Notes under the pieces: model-generated
Databases searched by the model: none
What the model was told of the DNA's origin: nothing
Seen by the model: the letters and a program-made list of their open reading frames with translations, nothing else
Assembly: GCA_944322255.1 (NCBI GenBank)
Contig: CALUOK010000017.1
Location: forward strand, 1 to 51,292
Length of the DNA stretch: 51,292 nucleotides
Direction of reading: 5' to 3'
Origin: Candidatus Methanomethylophilaceae archaeon
Lineage (GTDB): Archaea; Thermoplasmatota; Thermoplasmata; Methanomassiliicoccales; Methanomethylophilaceae
In this document: positions 41,373-49,820 of the stretch, piece after piece
How the letters are laid out: each line of letters starts with the position of its first letter
Numbering within the stretch: the stretch's first letter is position 1
Made by a program: the position numbers and the translations under genes

Positions 41373-43154
41373 ATGGTGTTCGAGGATTCCGGAAAGCAGG
41401 TCGATTCGCTCCTAGGCGAGGAGCAGGTGGAGGTCATCAGGTCCTTCATGGATGAAAACACCACGAACTGCGGGGCCATGCTCGAGTACATCGGGGGCTT
41501 CATCGCCAAGGGGATCTCCGAGGGCAGGTTCACCGAACGCCAGGCCCATCACGACCTGGGCATAGCCCTCTGGGTCGCCTACGCCTGCAACAACATGGAC
41601 GACTACGAGCACTACTACACCGCGGCCGAATGGCTCTCCCGCGTGGAGGACCTGGCCTCCGGCTGCGGGGTATGGTACTACAGGTACGCCAACGCCCTGA
41701 TGTACTGCGGCAAGCCCTCCCGCGCCCTGGAGTACTGCGAGAGGGGCATAAGGGAGGATCCGGACTACCCGTGGACCTGGCTCACCCTCGGCAGGCTCAG
41801 GTCCCACTTCGGCGACAGGCGCGGCGCGGAGGAGGCAGTCTCGAAGGGCCTCGACCTCGTCCCCGGGGACCACGAGTTCCTGACCCTCCGCGACGACATA
41901 GCCAGGGGAGCCACCATCGAGGAGATGGAGATGCACTACATCGACCCCGGCTCCGACGCCGACCTGAGGGGTCTGGATCAGGACGACCCCGAGTACGCCC
42001 TGAAGAGGCTGGCGATAGACGGAATCGTCTGCGACAGGCCCGCCCTGGAGAAGATGAAGTCGGCTCTGGGGATCTCGGGGTGGTCGGCCGACCATCCGTA
42101 CTGCACGTTCCTCATGGACCGTGGATCCGGTTCGGTGATGGTCACGCTGATGATGAGCGAGGCCCAGATCTCCAAGCGCGACCCCGAGGGAATCGCCCGC
42201 ATCCTGGACAGCCTCGACCATCTCGACTCCGAGGCCAGTGAGAGCCTGCAGCAGTCCTCCGGATTGTCCGACCGCACCCTCTACGGTTTGAGCATCGGCC
42301 CGTTCATGAACGTGAAGCTCTCCTACACCAGACCCGGCTCGGAGGAGGTGGAGACCGTCGACTTCGACAGCGACCTGGACATGGTCGAGAGGACATCCGG
42401 CGGACCGTTCGCCGCCATCGTCCTGTTCTCGTCCGACGAATGGGACCCGGAGATCGTGGTCTCCGGCCTCAGGTCCGAATGGGGGATAGACCTCGGCGAC
42501 GCGGAGATCGGCGGGGACACGATGATCGCCACAGTCGGAGGGGACATCGTGGCCGTCAGCCTGATCCGCAGCCGCGTCCCCGGGGAGGAGGCGGAGGAGA
42601 ACGCGTCCAACAACTACCTCTGGCCCGGAGCGGTCGATGCGGCGAGGTCCCACAGGGCCCATCTTGTGGTGGCATTGGTGAACCACGGCGGGGACCCCCT
42701 CGACTGCGGGCTCACCTTCACCAAGCTCCTGACGTCCTGCGCCAGGCTCCCCAACGCGGTCGGCGTCTACCACTGCGGAACGGTGTTCGAGCCTTCGGCA
42801 TACGTCGACAGCGCCCAGGCGATGAAGAACGGGGAGTTGCCGCTGGAGGACATGGTGTGGTTCGGCATGTACCGCACCTCGGAGGGCATCAACGCCTACA
42901 CCGTGGGAATGACCTTCTACGGCAGGGACGAGATGGAGGTCATCGCGGCGAAGGACCAGCCTGTCAGGGTCGCCGCGTTCCTGTACGACGTCGCCTACCA
43001 TGTACTATATAACGGCACTTGTCTCAGGGACGGGGACACAATCGGATTCTCCGAGGACCAGGTTCTGACGGTCCGCAAAAGCCCCGGCGTCTCCGTCGAC
43101 GGACAGACACTGAAGATCGAGTATCCTGATTCCGACGGAAACGGTCCCGAATGA
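41373..43154 (+). CDS. TPR plus DUF4261 protein, 593 residues
   Basis: Residues 1-330 form a helical TPR-like unit that is a clear paralogue of the C-terminus of the 1248-residue protein: both have LASGCGVWYYRYANALMYCG-type sequence, YPW(T/I)WL, VPGD(H/Y)EF and IDPG(S/A)DA. Residues 350-590 are DUF4261: NNYLWPGAVDAARSHRAHLV, NAVGVYHCGTVFEP and GDTIGFSEDQ match the family. DUF4261 occurs in bacterial immunity-type and secretion-associated loci; its activity is unknown. The ATG at 41373 is used with TTAACA 27 bases before it. Confidence 0.83.
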   Translation: MVFEDSGKQVDSLLGEEQVEVIRSFMDENTTNCGAMLEYIGGFIAKGISEGRFTERQAHHDLGIALWVAYACNNMDDYEHYYTAAEWLSRVEDLASGCGVWYYRYANALMYCGKPSRALEYCERGIREDPDYPWTWLTLGRLRSHFGDRRGAEEAVSKGLDLVPGDHEFLTLRDDIARGATIEEMEMHYIDPGSDADLRGLDQDDPEYALKRLAIDGIVCDRPALEKMKSALGISGWSADHPYCTFLMDRGSGSVMVTLMMSEAQISKRDPEGIARILDSLDHLDSEASESLQQSSGLSDRTLYGLSIGPFMNVKLSYTRPGSEEVETVDFDSDLDMVERTSGGPFAAIVLFSSDEWDPEIVVSGLRSEWGIDLGDAEIGGDTMIATVGGDIVAVSLIRSRVPGEEAEENASNNYLWPGAVDAARSHRAHLVVALVNHGGDPLDCGLTFTKLLTSCARLPNAVGVYHCGTVFEPSAYVDSAQAMKNGELPLEDMVWFGMYRTSEGINAYTVGMTFYGRDEMEVIAAKDQPVRVAAFLYDVAYHVLYNGTCLRDGDTIGFSEDQVLTVRKSPGVSVDGQTLKIEYPDSDGNGPE

Positions 43155-43205
43155 AGGCGGCGGTACCTCTAAAGTCGACTTATATATTCGACGAATGACG
43201 ATATG

Positions 43206-43214
43206 TTTTATTAA
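43206..43214 (+). promoter_or_regulatory. TATA box of the exported repeat-protein gene
   Basis: TTTTATTAA stands about 29 bases before the ATG at 43239 but only 8 bases before an ATG at 43218, so the later ATG is preferred. Confidence 0.5.
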
Positions 43215-43238
43215 CGGATGTCGGGATTCCATCAACCC

Positions 43239-44738
43239 ATGACATCAGTCAAAGCAGCCGCAGCCATAGCCGTGGTCGCCGTGATCGTCATCGCAGTAGG
43301 TGCGTACGCCTTACTGAACAATAGCGGCGGCAACGGCTCCGACTCTCCTGTAGATGCCATAGGGACAGACGTGCAGGTGAACGACTACTACACGCTGTCT
43401 TCAGTTTACTCTTCAGGACAGGCCTATCTGGGAGCAGACAACACAACCACATACCAGGTCTCCGCAGTCGATGGAGACCAGCTCACCGTCACAGTCAAGC
43501 CGAGCAACGGGACGGAATATAACGAGACCATGACCAAGGACGAGTACCTGGACGATGTCAGCGTGATCAGCCAGGACTACATCGGTCAGTACCAGAGGAA
43601 CGAGACCATAAGCACCGGCCTCGGAAACGTCGAGTGCATGATCTACTTCGACGAGCAGCCTGTGGGCAACAACACCATCGTCTATACATACGACTGGATA
43701 GGGGTCGGTAGCAACGTGATCTACAAGACAGAGATCACCGTCTCCTCCGGAACCACCAACGAGACGTTCACCACCACCCTCGCCGGTACCAATATGATCG
43801 ACAAGGGTGTCTCGGGCGACGGCAGCTACATCCCCGACAAGCCCGCATCCTCCGGCGACGGACTCAGGACTGACATCGTCGAGGGCGACTATATCCAGTA
43901 CATCAAGTACGATGACGACGACCGCGACATGGAGACGTACACCGTGGTCAGGGTCGATGGGGACAGGATTCTCGTCAGGGAGAACGGAGATGACGACGTG
44001 GAGTACATGTCCAAGGCCGACTTCCTCAAGCTTGTCAAGTACGACGGTTCAGGACGCCAGATCGGCACCGAGACCATCGACACCCAGTTCGGTACAAAGA
44101 ACTGCACCGTGTACACGTACCGCATATTCGACGACCTCATCGACGTCGACGATGGTGCTGTCGTCTGGGTCTCCGACGACGACCAGACCATCTACAAGCT
44201 GGAGAGCCTGGATGACTACTACGACCATGACGACTGGGACGACAGGTTCGACAGGGAGTCCTACTACCTTGCCGGTACCTCGCTGATGAACGCCAGTGCG
44301 GGGGGAGGCTCCGATCCGACACCCTCTCCCTCTGACAACAGATTCGGCATCGAGGTCAATGTGGGTGACTACTACATCATCAACGACGATGACGATCGCG
44401 ACACCGAGAGGTACGAAGTGATCGCCATCGACGGCAACCGTGTCACCGTCATGGAGGATGATGGAAGGTACGACAAGGAGATCGAGAGGATGTCCATCAA
44501 CGAGTTCCTCGGCAAGATCATGATCACCTCCGAGCAACTCGAATCCAGGTACGACCCCACCGGTGACACCAACACAGTCAACGGCATCACCTGTCAGGTC
44601 TATCAGGAGCGCCACGATGACGACCGCGAGAGAATCAGCGTCCAGCAGATCGGCGGTTCCAACTACATCGTCTGGGAGAAGCAGGAGGAGTGGGACGACA
44701 GGGAGACCCTGATCGAGTACCACATCGCCTCTCTTTGA
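43239..44738 (+). CDS. Membrane-anchored acidic protein with three homologous repeats
   Basis: A 499-residue protein starting MTSVKAAAAIAVVAVIVIAV, a signal anchor at residues 4-26, so the rest lies outside the cell. Three domains of 125-145 residues follow (about 44-187, 212-350 and 372-499). Each opens like V(N/G)DYY(x)n and goes on with Y-V-(x)-V-DGD-(x)-V. The second and third have Asp clusters (YDDDDRDMET, NDDDDRDTER) that could bind Ca2+. Many Asn-x-Thr/Ser sites suggest N-glycosylation. The family is not recognised; it may be a surface adhesin or cell-wall component. Confidence 0.72.
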   Translation: MTSVKAAAAIAVVAVIVIAVGAYALLNNSGGNGSDSPVDAIGTDVQVNDYYTLSSVYSSGQAYLGADNTTTYQVSAVDGDQLTVTVKPSNGTEYNETMTKDEYLDDVSVISQDYIGQYQRNETISTGLGNVECMIYFDEQPVGNNTIVYTYDWIGVGSNVIYKTEITVSSGTTNETFTTTLAGTNMIDKGVSGDGSYIPDKPASSGDGLRTDIVEGDYIQYIKYDDDDRDMETYTVVRVDGDRILVRENGDDDVEYMSKADFLKLVKYDGSGRQIGTETIDTQFGTKNCTVYTYRIFDDLIDVDDGAVVWVSDDDQTIYKLESLDDYYDHDDWDDRFDRESYYLAGTSLMNASAGGGSDPTPSPSDNRFGIEVNVGDYYIINDDDDRDTERYEVIAIDGNRVTVMEDDGRYDKEIERMSINEFLGKIMITSEQLESRYDPTGDTNTVNGITCQVYQERHDDDRERISVQQIGGSNYIVWEKQEEWDDRETLIEYHIASL

Positions 44739-44827
44739 ACCCCCTTACGTCCCTTCGGGGACGGCCCCACCATTTCTCCGAAACGACTCTGGAAACGCCA
44801 TTATAACCGGAGCGCGGATACCGTACC

Positions 44828-46087
44828 ATGTTCTGCAGATTCTGCGGCCGCGAACTGGATGACGACTCGTCGTTCTGTCCCGGATGCGGGCAGCCTGTCA
44901 ATCCCACGGAACGTCGTCCTCCGGGCCGTTCAGGACGCGACCTCGGCCGCAGCGGCGTCATAGGGTTCCTGGCCATCATCGGTCTTGCCGTTGTGGCTGT
45001 GGCTCTCGTGTTCGCCATGGGTGCCCTGTCCTTCGAAGACGACGACTCCATGAGGATCAGCGACGATGTCACGGTCTCCGGTGCCCTCGCCGACGGCACG
45101 GTGACAGTCACAGACCTCGGATACGGCATCGAGTTCTACTACAACGACTTCGAATCCGGACAGTGGTCCTACATCTGGCGCATCCGTGGTGACGACGGGG
45201 CCGTGCAGGATTGGAACACCTACAGCCCGAGACTCCTACTCGACAAGGACGACATCAGACCCGGACACTACGATTTCGGAGTGGCGTCAACCGGCAGTTC
45301 GGCAGAGGGAGGATTCACCCTTTACGGAACGGTCGAAGACACCTTCGAATGGAGATACGGCGGTACCCTACATTCGATCTCCGTGTCATACGAGTACTCT
45401 GAGTTCGAGTCTGCCTCTGACAACATCATCTTCCAGACCCGCGGTTCCCCTGAGGCGAGGATCGACAGGCTCACTGCACCGAGCGACACCGTCTCCCAGC
45501 TGGAGAGCAGCCTCAGGTCGGAGTATCTGAGAGTCAACGGCGCCGATGCACCGGTCGACGGCCAGGACTACGCGGACTTCATTCTGGCGTTCGTCCAGGT
45601 CTGCTTCGACTACGAGCTGGATGCGGATCTGTACGGTTACGAGGAGTACTGGGCTTTCCCCATAGAGACCTTGTACCTCCGCTGCGGCGACTGCGAGGAC
45701 ACGGCCATCCTGTGCGCCGCGCTTTACGGTGCCGCCGGGTTCGACGCAGGGGTCTTCCTGGTGCCGGGGCACGCCTTCACTGCAATCTCACTGGATTCCT
45801 ACGACGAGCCCCCGTTCTGGGGCCAGTCTGTCGGATACCACATCTTCACATACACCTATGATGGAAAGTCGTATCTGGGCTGCGAGACCACGTTCGACGA
45901 ACACGTCCCTGTCGGGGTCATATCCAGGGACTACACCGTTTCCGAGGACGGGACGTTCCTCTATCAGGGCGAACCGGGGACATCCCAGGACGGACTGTAC
46001 CTGGTCGGGGATGGATCCGACACCAGGGGCAAGATGTTTTCAATGCAGAACCGGTTGGGAGGTCAAGGAGTCATGATAGCTGAATGA
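44828..46087 (+). CDS. Zinc-ribbon, membrane-anchored transglutaminase-like protein
   Basis: A 419-residue protein of three parts. Residues 1-22 are a zinc ribbon (Cys3, Cys6, Cys17, Cys20). Residues 43-66 form a transmembrane helix, so the ribbon is inside and the rest outside. After a beta-rich region of 160 residues comes a transglutaminase-like domain with Cys289 in CGDCEDTAIL and His315 in PGHAFTA; the third residue is not certain. It may cleave or cross-link peptides at the cell surface. It follows the exported repeat protein by 89 bases, and that protein is a candidate substrate. Confidence 0.82.
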   Translation: MFCRFCGRELDDDSSFCPGCGQPVNPTERRPPGRSGRDLGRSGVIGFLAIIGLAVVAVALVFAMGALSFEDDDSMRISDDVTVSGALADGTVTVTDLGYGIEFYYNDFESGQWSYIWRIRGDDGAVQDWNTYSPRLLLDKDDIRPGHYDFGVASTGSSAEGGFTLYGTVEDTFEWRYGGTLHSISVSYEYSEFESASDNIIFQTRGSPEARIDRLTAPSDTVSQLESSLRSEYLRVNGADAPVDGQDYADFILAFVQVCFDYELDADLYGYEEYWAFPIETLYLRCGDCEDTAILCAALYGAAGFDAGVFLVPGHAFTAISLDSYDEPPFWGQSVGYHIFTYTYDGKSYLGCETTFDEHVPVGVISRDYTVSEDGTFLYQGEPGTSQDGLYLVGDGSDTRGKMFSMQNRLGGQGVMIAE

Positions 46088-46141
46088 CAACTATTTACAA
46101 TGAAAGTAGATTAAGTCATCAGCTTTACTAATAAAGATACC

Positions 46142-46534
46142 ATGAAACAGACCATCACCAGAGCCGAACTGGCCCTGAAGTTCAGGCAGGGTATCGAGAG
46201 GAAGGAGGCGGAGAAGCAGGCGTTCCTCCTCAAAGCGTTCGAGTACCCGGAGAAGGGTGCCATCTATTCCGAGATAGTCGACTACCTGGAGTACGAGATC
46301 AGGTACTACACTGTTGGAGCGGCGTACTACGAGGACAGGATAGACAGCCTCGACTCAGAGGAGAACGACAACCTTCTGTACCTCACCAGGCTCAGCGAGC
46401 CCTCCCCCCGCGCCTACGCCCAGTACCTGAGGGAGATCGACCCCTCAGCCAGGGCCGATGAGAAGATCACGCATTCCTGCCTGAAGGAACTCAAGTCCGC
46501 TATTGCGAAGGTCATGGAGAGCGGCATGGTATGA
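46142..46534 (+). CDS. Hypothetical helical protein, 130 residues
   Basis: Not recognised. It is entirely helical, with Lys/Glu-rich and Tyr-rich stretches (YLEYEIRYYTVGAAYYEDRI), and has no membrane segment. An AT-rich leader with CTTTACTAATAAAG before the ATG may hold the promoter. The stop overlaps the next start (ATGA at 46531), so it is almost certainly expressed with the 254-residue protein. Confidence 0.65.
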   Translation: MKQTITRAELALKFRQGIERKEAEKQAFLLKAFEYPEKGAIYSEIVDYLEYEIRYYTVGAAYYEDRIDSLDSEENDNLLYLTRLSEPSPRAYAQYLREIDPSARADEKITHSCLKELKSAIAKVMESGMV

Positions 46535-47295
46535 TCTACGACCGCGAGGACATCGAGATTCTCAAGCGCGTCATGATGCGCAAGGGCGTCGAGACCGCCG
46601 CAATCTCTGCCAATCCCAACCTGTCCGAGGCCCAGCGCATGATGGTCTCTGACGAGCTGGTTCGCGACATAGCGAGATGCCAGCTGATGATCTGCATCGG
46701 GAACAACGACTTCTCCGACATCGTCAGGCAGCTGGAGGGCTTCGACGAGGACCTCTCCGCTCTTCCGCCGTCGATATACTCCGCGTACATGGAGGCCATG
46801 ACCCCCACCGAGAGGGAGGACGAGGGCCAGTACATATGGATGCTGGCCGCCCTGATGTCCAACACCTACCTGCTGCGCAAGGGGCTGGAGCTGACCCACG
46901 CCCTGTCCACAGCCGAGCACGTCCTGAAGCCCTCCGAGGTCCGTCTGACCATCGCTATCCGCGATGAAATGCGCGAGATCGTCGGCAGGTGCGAGGCCCT
47001 GGAGGGGGAAGCAATCGGCCCGCTGCAGTACGCCAGGGCGGTTGCCGACGAGTGCTCCCTTCTGCTGCGCATAGACTCCGGGAAGGAGGCCGGCAGCCGC
47101 GAGATCTCCGATGTCATGCACCGCGTCTCCATCGTCGACGGCGAGGAGTTCGAACGCACCTTCGCCATGGACATCGGCCCCATACACATGGAGTTCGTGT
47201 CCATGCTTGTGGAACCCCGCGGCCATTACCTGTCCATCCTATGCGCCAGATGCATCCTGAACTCGTTCATGGAGCGAGGCCGTCCGCTTTTATAA
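46531..47295 (+). CDS. Hypothetical helical protein, 254 residues
   Basis: Not recognised. Helical throughout, with conserved-looking segments LSEAQRMMVSDELVRDIARC and MCIGNN-like QLMICIGNNDFSDIVRQLEG; no signal, membrane segment or catalytic motif is seen. It is the only gene in the window that ends in TAA. It starts inside the previous gene by ATGA. The following coiled-coil gene begins 26 bases later with its own TATA-like sequence (CTTTTATAAG at about 47287-47296, sharing the stop). Confidence 0.65.
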   Translation: MIYDREDIEILKRVMMRKGVETAAISANPNLSEAQRMMVSDELVRDIARCQLMICIGNNDFSDIVRQLEGFDEDLSALPPSIYSAYMEAMTPTEREDEGQYIWMLAALMSNTYLLRKGLELTHALSTAEHVLKPSEVRLTIAIRDEMREIVGRCEALEGEAIGPLQYARAVADECSLLLRIDSGKEAGSREISDVMHRVSIVDGEEFERTFAMDIGPIHMEFVSMLVEPRGHYLSILCARCILNSFMERGRPLL

Positions 47296-47320
47296 GAACT
47301 GGAATGACCATCACTCCCTC

Positions 47321-48640
47321 ATGTGGGATGCAGACCTCGTTTCGAGGGTAAGGGACAGGAAACTGAACGAGATCATGATCTTCGCCTCCATGGCCAAGAT
47401 CGACAGTCAGAACATCGACGGTTACATAGACATCATTGTCAGCCTGGGCGACGACATCGACGCCTGCGACACACTTCTGGACACCGACGGCGAGACCGAG
47501 ATCGCCCTGGAGGCCATCGACGCGCCGGAGTACCTGGACAGGCTCTCCCCCGGGGAGAGGTCCGACGAGGACGCCTTCAATGCCATGAAGGTCAGCCCGT
47601 ACTGCGAGGAGGCCGTGCCCGAGGACATCGAGGACTACGTCAGGCAGCTTATCAGCGACGCCGTCCAGTCCCTGAAGGACGACGACGGGAGCAGGGACGC
47701 CCTGGATGCTTTGAAGCAGGAGCTGGCCATGGTCAGGAACAGGAACGAGGAGCTCTCCAAGGACCTGGACTTCCGCATGACCGAGAACGCCTCCCTCTCC
47801 GACGAGCTCAAGTCCGTCCAGTCCGAGAGGGACGAGCTCCAGGCCCAGGTCGACAGCCTGAAGGCAAAGATCGGAGAGATGGAATCCTCGCTCTCGCAGC
47901 TAGACGCCATGTCCGAGGACCTTTCAAAGGCCAATGAGCAGGTGGCCGTCCTCACAGGGGAGGTGGGGAGGCTCCAGGACGAGCTCTCCAAGCGCGACTC
48001 CGAGATCGCCGCCGTTGAGACGGAGATGGACGCTGCCGTCGAGGAGAACACCGAGCTCAGCAGCGAGGTGGAGGCCCTGAAGGACGAGATTGCGGAGGCC
48101 GAGGTTGAGGAGATCGCCGAGGAGATCCTGGAGGAGGCCGCAACCGAGGAGCCCGCAGCAGCCGTAGAGGAACCCCCTGAGGTCCCGGAGCCGGAACCGC
48201 AGGTCGCCGAGGAAGCGACGGTTCCCGCTGAGGAGTCCGCTCACGATGAGAGTCCGGCGGTGGACAGGATCCTCACCGACGCGCAGAGGGACATAGTGGA
48301 GGCAGCCAAAAGGATGAAGGACTCCAAGATGGACGAGTTCATCGACCTGTCGCTGGCCGGGAAGGTGGACGAGAACGTCTGCGACAACATCATCAGCTTC
48401 CTGAAGGTGGACGTCAGCATCTGCGACGCGCTCCTGGGCATGGATTACACCGACATGGACAGCATCCTGAACGGTTTCAGGACGATACTCTCCATCATCG
48501 ACGACGCCCCCGAGCCTCACAGCCAGTCGGTCTACACCAACTCCCTGACCCCCGAGCAGTCCGTCGTGGAGTACGGCTACAACAAGGTCATCGAGCACAT
48601 CCAGGATGTCATGCTCCGCAGGTACGCGAACCTGCTCTGA
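47321..48640 (+). CDS. Coiled-coil protein flanked by two copies of one helical domain
   Basis: A 439-residue protein. Residues 14-60 (NEIMIFASMAKIDSQNIDGY then IDIIVSLGDDIDACDTLL) and 335-380 (MDEFIDLSLAGKVDENVCDN then IISFLKVDVSICDALL) are copies of one helical unit. Between them are a coiled coil at about 120-255 (LKQELAMVRNRNEELSKDLD) and a Glu/Pro/Ala-rich linker at 265-310. This is a dumbbell that could dimerise or join partners. It is cytoplasmic. The family is unknown. Confidence 0.68.
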   Translation: MWDADLVSRVRDRKLNEIMIFASMAKIDSQNIDGYIDIIVSLGDDIDACDTLLDTDGETEIALEAIDAPEYLDRLSPGERSDEDAFNAMKVSPYCEEAVPEDIEDYVRQLISDAVQSLKDDDGSRDALDALKQELAMVRNRNEELSKDLDFRMTENASLSDELKSVQSERDELQAQVDSLKAKIGEMESSLSQLDAMSEDLSKANEQVAVLTGEVGRLQDELSKRDSEIAAVETEMDAAVEENTELSSEVEALKDEIAEAEVEEIAEEILEEAATEEPAAAVEEPPEVPEPEPQVAEEATVPAEESAHDESPAVDRILTDAQRDIVEAAKRMKDSKMDEFIDLSLAGKVDENVCDNIISFLKVDVSICDALLGMDYTDMDSILNGFRTILSIIDDAPEPHSQSVYTNSLTPEQSVVEYGYNKVIEHIQDVMLRRYANLL

Positions 48641-49279
48641 TCAGATGAAACCCAGAACATCCCCGGGCGTCTCCGCGAAAGGAATGTTGTTGTCGCGGCA
48701 GACCTCGGGGGTGAAACCGTATCCGAACGTCACCGCCAGGAACCTCGTACCGCTATCGCGCGCCCCGACAAGGTCGTTGGCGGTGTCGCCGACCATCAGC
48801 GTGTTCTCCGGAACCGTTCCCGCTGCGTAGACGCATCTGTCGATGAGGGCCGATTTGCTCAGTGTTCCGAAGCCGTCGGCGCCGCAGACGTCTACGAAGA
48901 GGTCGGCTAGGCCCCAGTGGACCACGAGCTGCTTAGCGTACTCGTCCAGCTTCATGGTGGCCACACCCAAGGCGATCCCGCGGTTGTGTATCTCGCGGAG
49001 CACATCCTCCATGCCGGGGAAGAGCTCTGCATGAAGGTACCCCTCGCGTCCGTAGTGGTCGCGGAAGATCCCAGCAGCCTTCAGGGCGTCGTCCATGTCG
49101 AGGCCGTAGATGCGGGCCATGTTGTCGATCAGGGATCCTCCCATGTTCATGTATAGGGATTCCAGCGGAGGCTCGGGGACGCCGAGCTGATGGGCCACCT
49201 CTATGAAGGATGCGATAATGCCCGGCGAGGTGTCGGCGAGCGTGCCGTCCATGTCGAATACCACGAGCTCCGTGACCAT
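48641..49279 (-). CDS. HAD-superfamily phosphatase (phosphoglycolate phosphatase-like)
   Basis: A 212-residue HAD hydrolase. Motif I is FDMDGTLADT near the start, motif II the T of VATMKL, motif III the Lys of TLSKS and motif IV VGDTANDLVGA. An alpha-helical cap (residues 15-90) places it with the Gph/PGMB-like phosphatases. The substrate may be phosphoglycolate or another small phosphate ester. The ATG at 49279 has a TATA-like TATCTAAT 24 bases upstream; the longer frame to 49522 overlaps the divergent gene. It is convergent with the coiled-coil gene. Confidence 0.86.
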   Translation of the reverse strand: MVTELVVFDMDGTLADTSPGIIASFIEVAHQLGVPEPPLESLYMNMGGSLIDNMARIYGLDMDDALKAAGIFRDHYGREGYLHAELFPGMEDVLREIHNRGIALGVATMKLDEYAKQLVVHWGLADLFVDVCGADGFGTLSKSALIDRCVYAAGTVPENTLMVGDTANDLVGARDSGTRFLAVTFGYGFTPEVCRDNNIPFAETPGDVLGFI

Positions 49280-49298
49280 GCATCCGGGATGTGGGCGG

Positions 49299-49306
49299 AT
49301 TAGATA
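49299..49306 (-). promoter_or_regulatory. TATA-like box of the HAD phosphatase gene
   Basis: TATCTAAT on the minus strand is centred 24 bases before the ATG at 49279, in a 73-bp divergent gap. Confidence 0.45.
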
Positions 49307-49352
49307 ATCATGGCGACGGGCATAGCAAATACGACAACTGGGATTCGCAGGC

Positions 49353-49820
49353 ATGAGAGAGGTCTCCTGCGACATCGGCGAACCCCAGATACTCTTCGAC
49401 GATGCGGTCTGCCGCATGTTCGAGGATCCGGACGGGGAGTACGAGGTCCTGGACAGGAACATGAACAACGACCCCTTCGAACCGGACATAGTGGTCATGG
49501 ATTCGGACGAATGGGTGTTCACGGTTCTGTGCTATTACATCGAGGACTATCCGTCGGACGGATTCGTGGAGATCTACCCTAAGACCTTCGGCATGCGCAA
49601 GTGGGTGCGGGACGATTCCGATAGGCCGGCCTTCCTTGCGCTCGGTGTAGGCGGCACTCCGGAGAACCCGGAGGAGCTCTACTTCGCCCGTTTCTACAAC
49701 TTCGGAGACAGTCTCCTGAACCTCGACGACCTGAAGCCGTTCAGGATCAACTGGATGCGCCCGGCCTTCTTCGACAAGGTCGTGCGCGAGGATTTCGAGA
49801 GGATCTTCAGCCCGCGCTGA
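49353..49820 (+). CDS. Hypothetical acidic protein, 155 residues
   Basis: Not recognised. It is strongly acidic, with Asp/Trp/Phe-rich segments (VMDSDEWVFTVLCYYIEDYP, LYFARFYNFGDSLLNLDDLK) that suggest a compact alpha/beta fold like immunity proteins of the SUKH/Imm type in character, but I cannot match a family. It is divergent from the HAD gene and is the last convincing gene before the AT-rich gap. Confidence 0.6.
   Translation: MREVSCDIGEPQILFDDAVCRMFEDPDGEYEVLDRNMNNDPFEPDIVVMDSDEWVFTVLCYYIEDYPSDGFVEIYPKTFGMRKWVRDDSDRPAFLALGVGGTPENPEELYFARFYNFGDSLLNLDDLKPFRINWMRPAFFDKVVREDFERIFSPR

Noticed and set aside
29911-49820. A toxin or secretion gene paired with the immunity-like proteins
   Set aside because: I looked for nuclease, deaminase, Rhs, PAAR, LXG or VgrG features in each gene and saw none.
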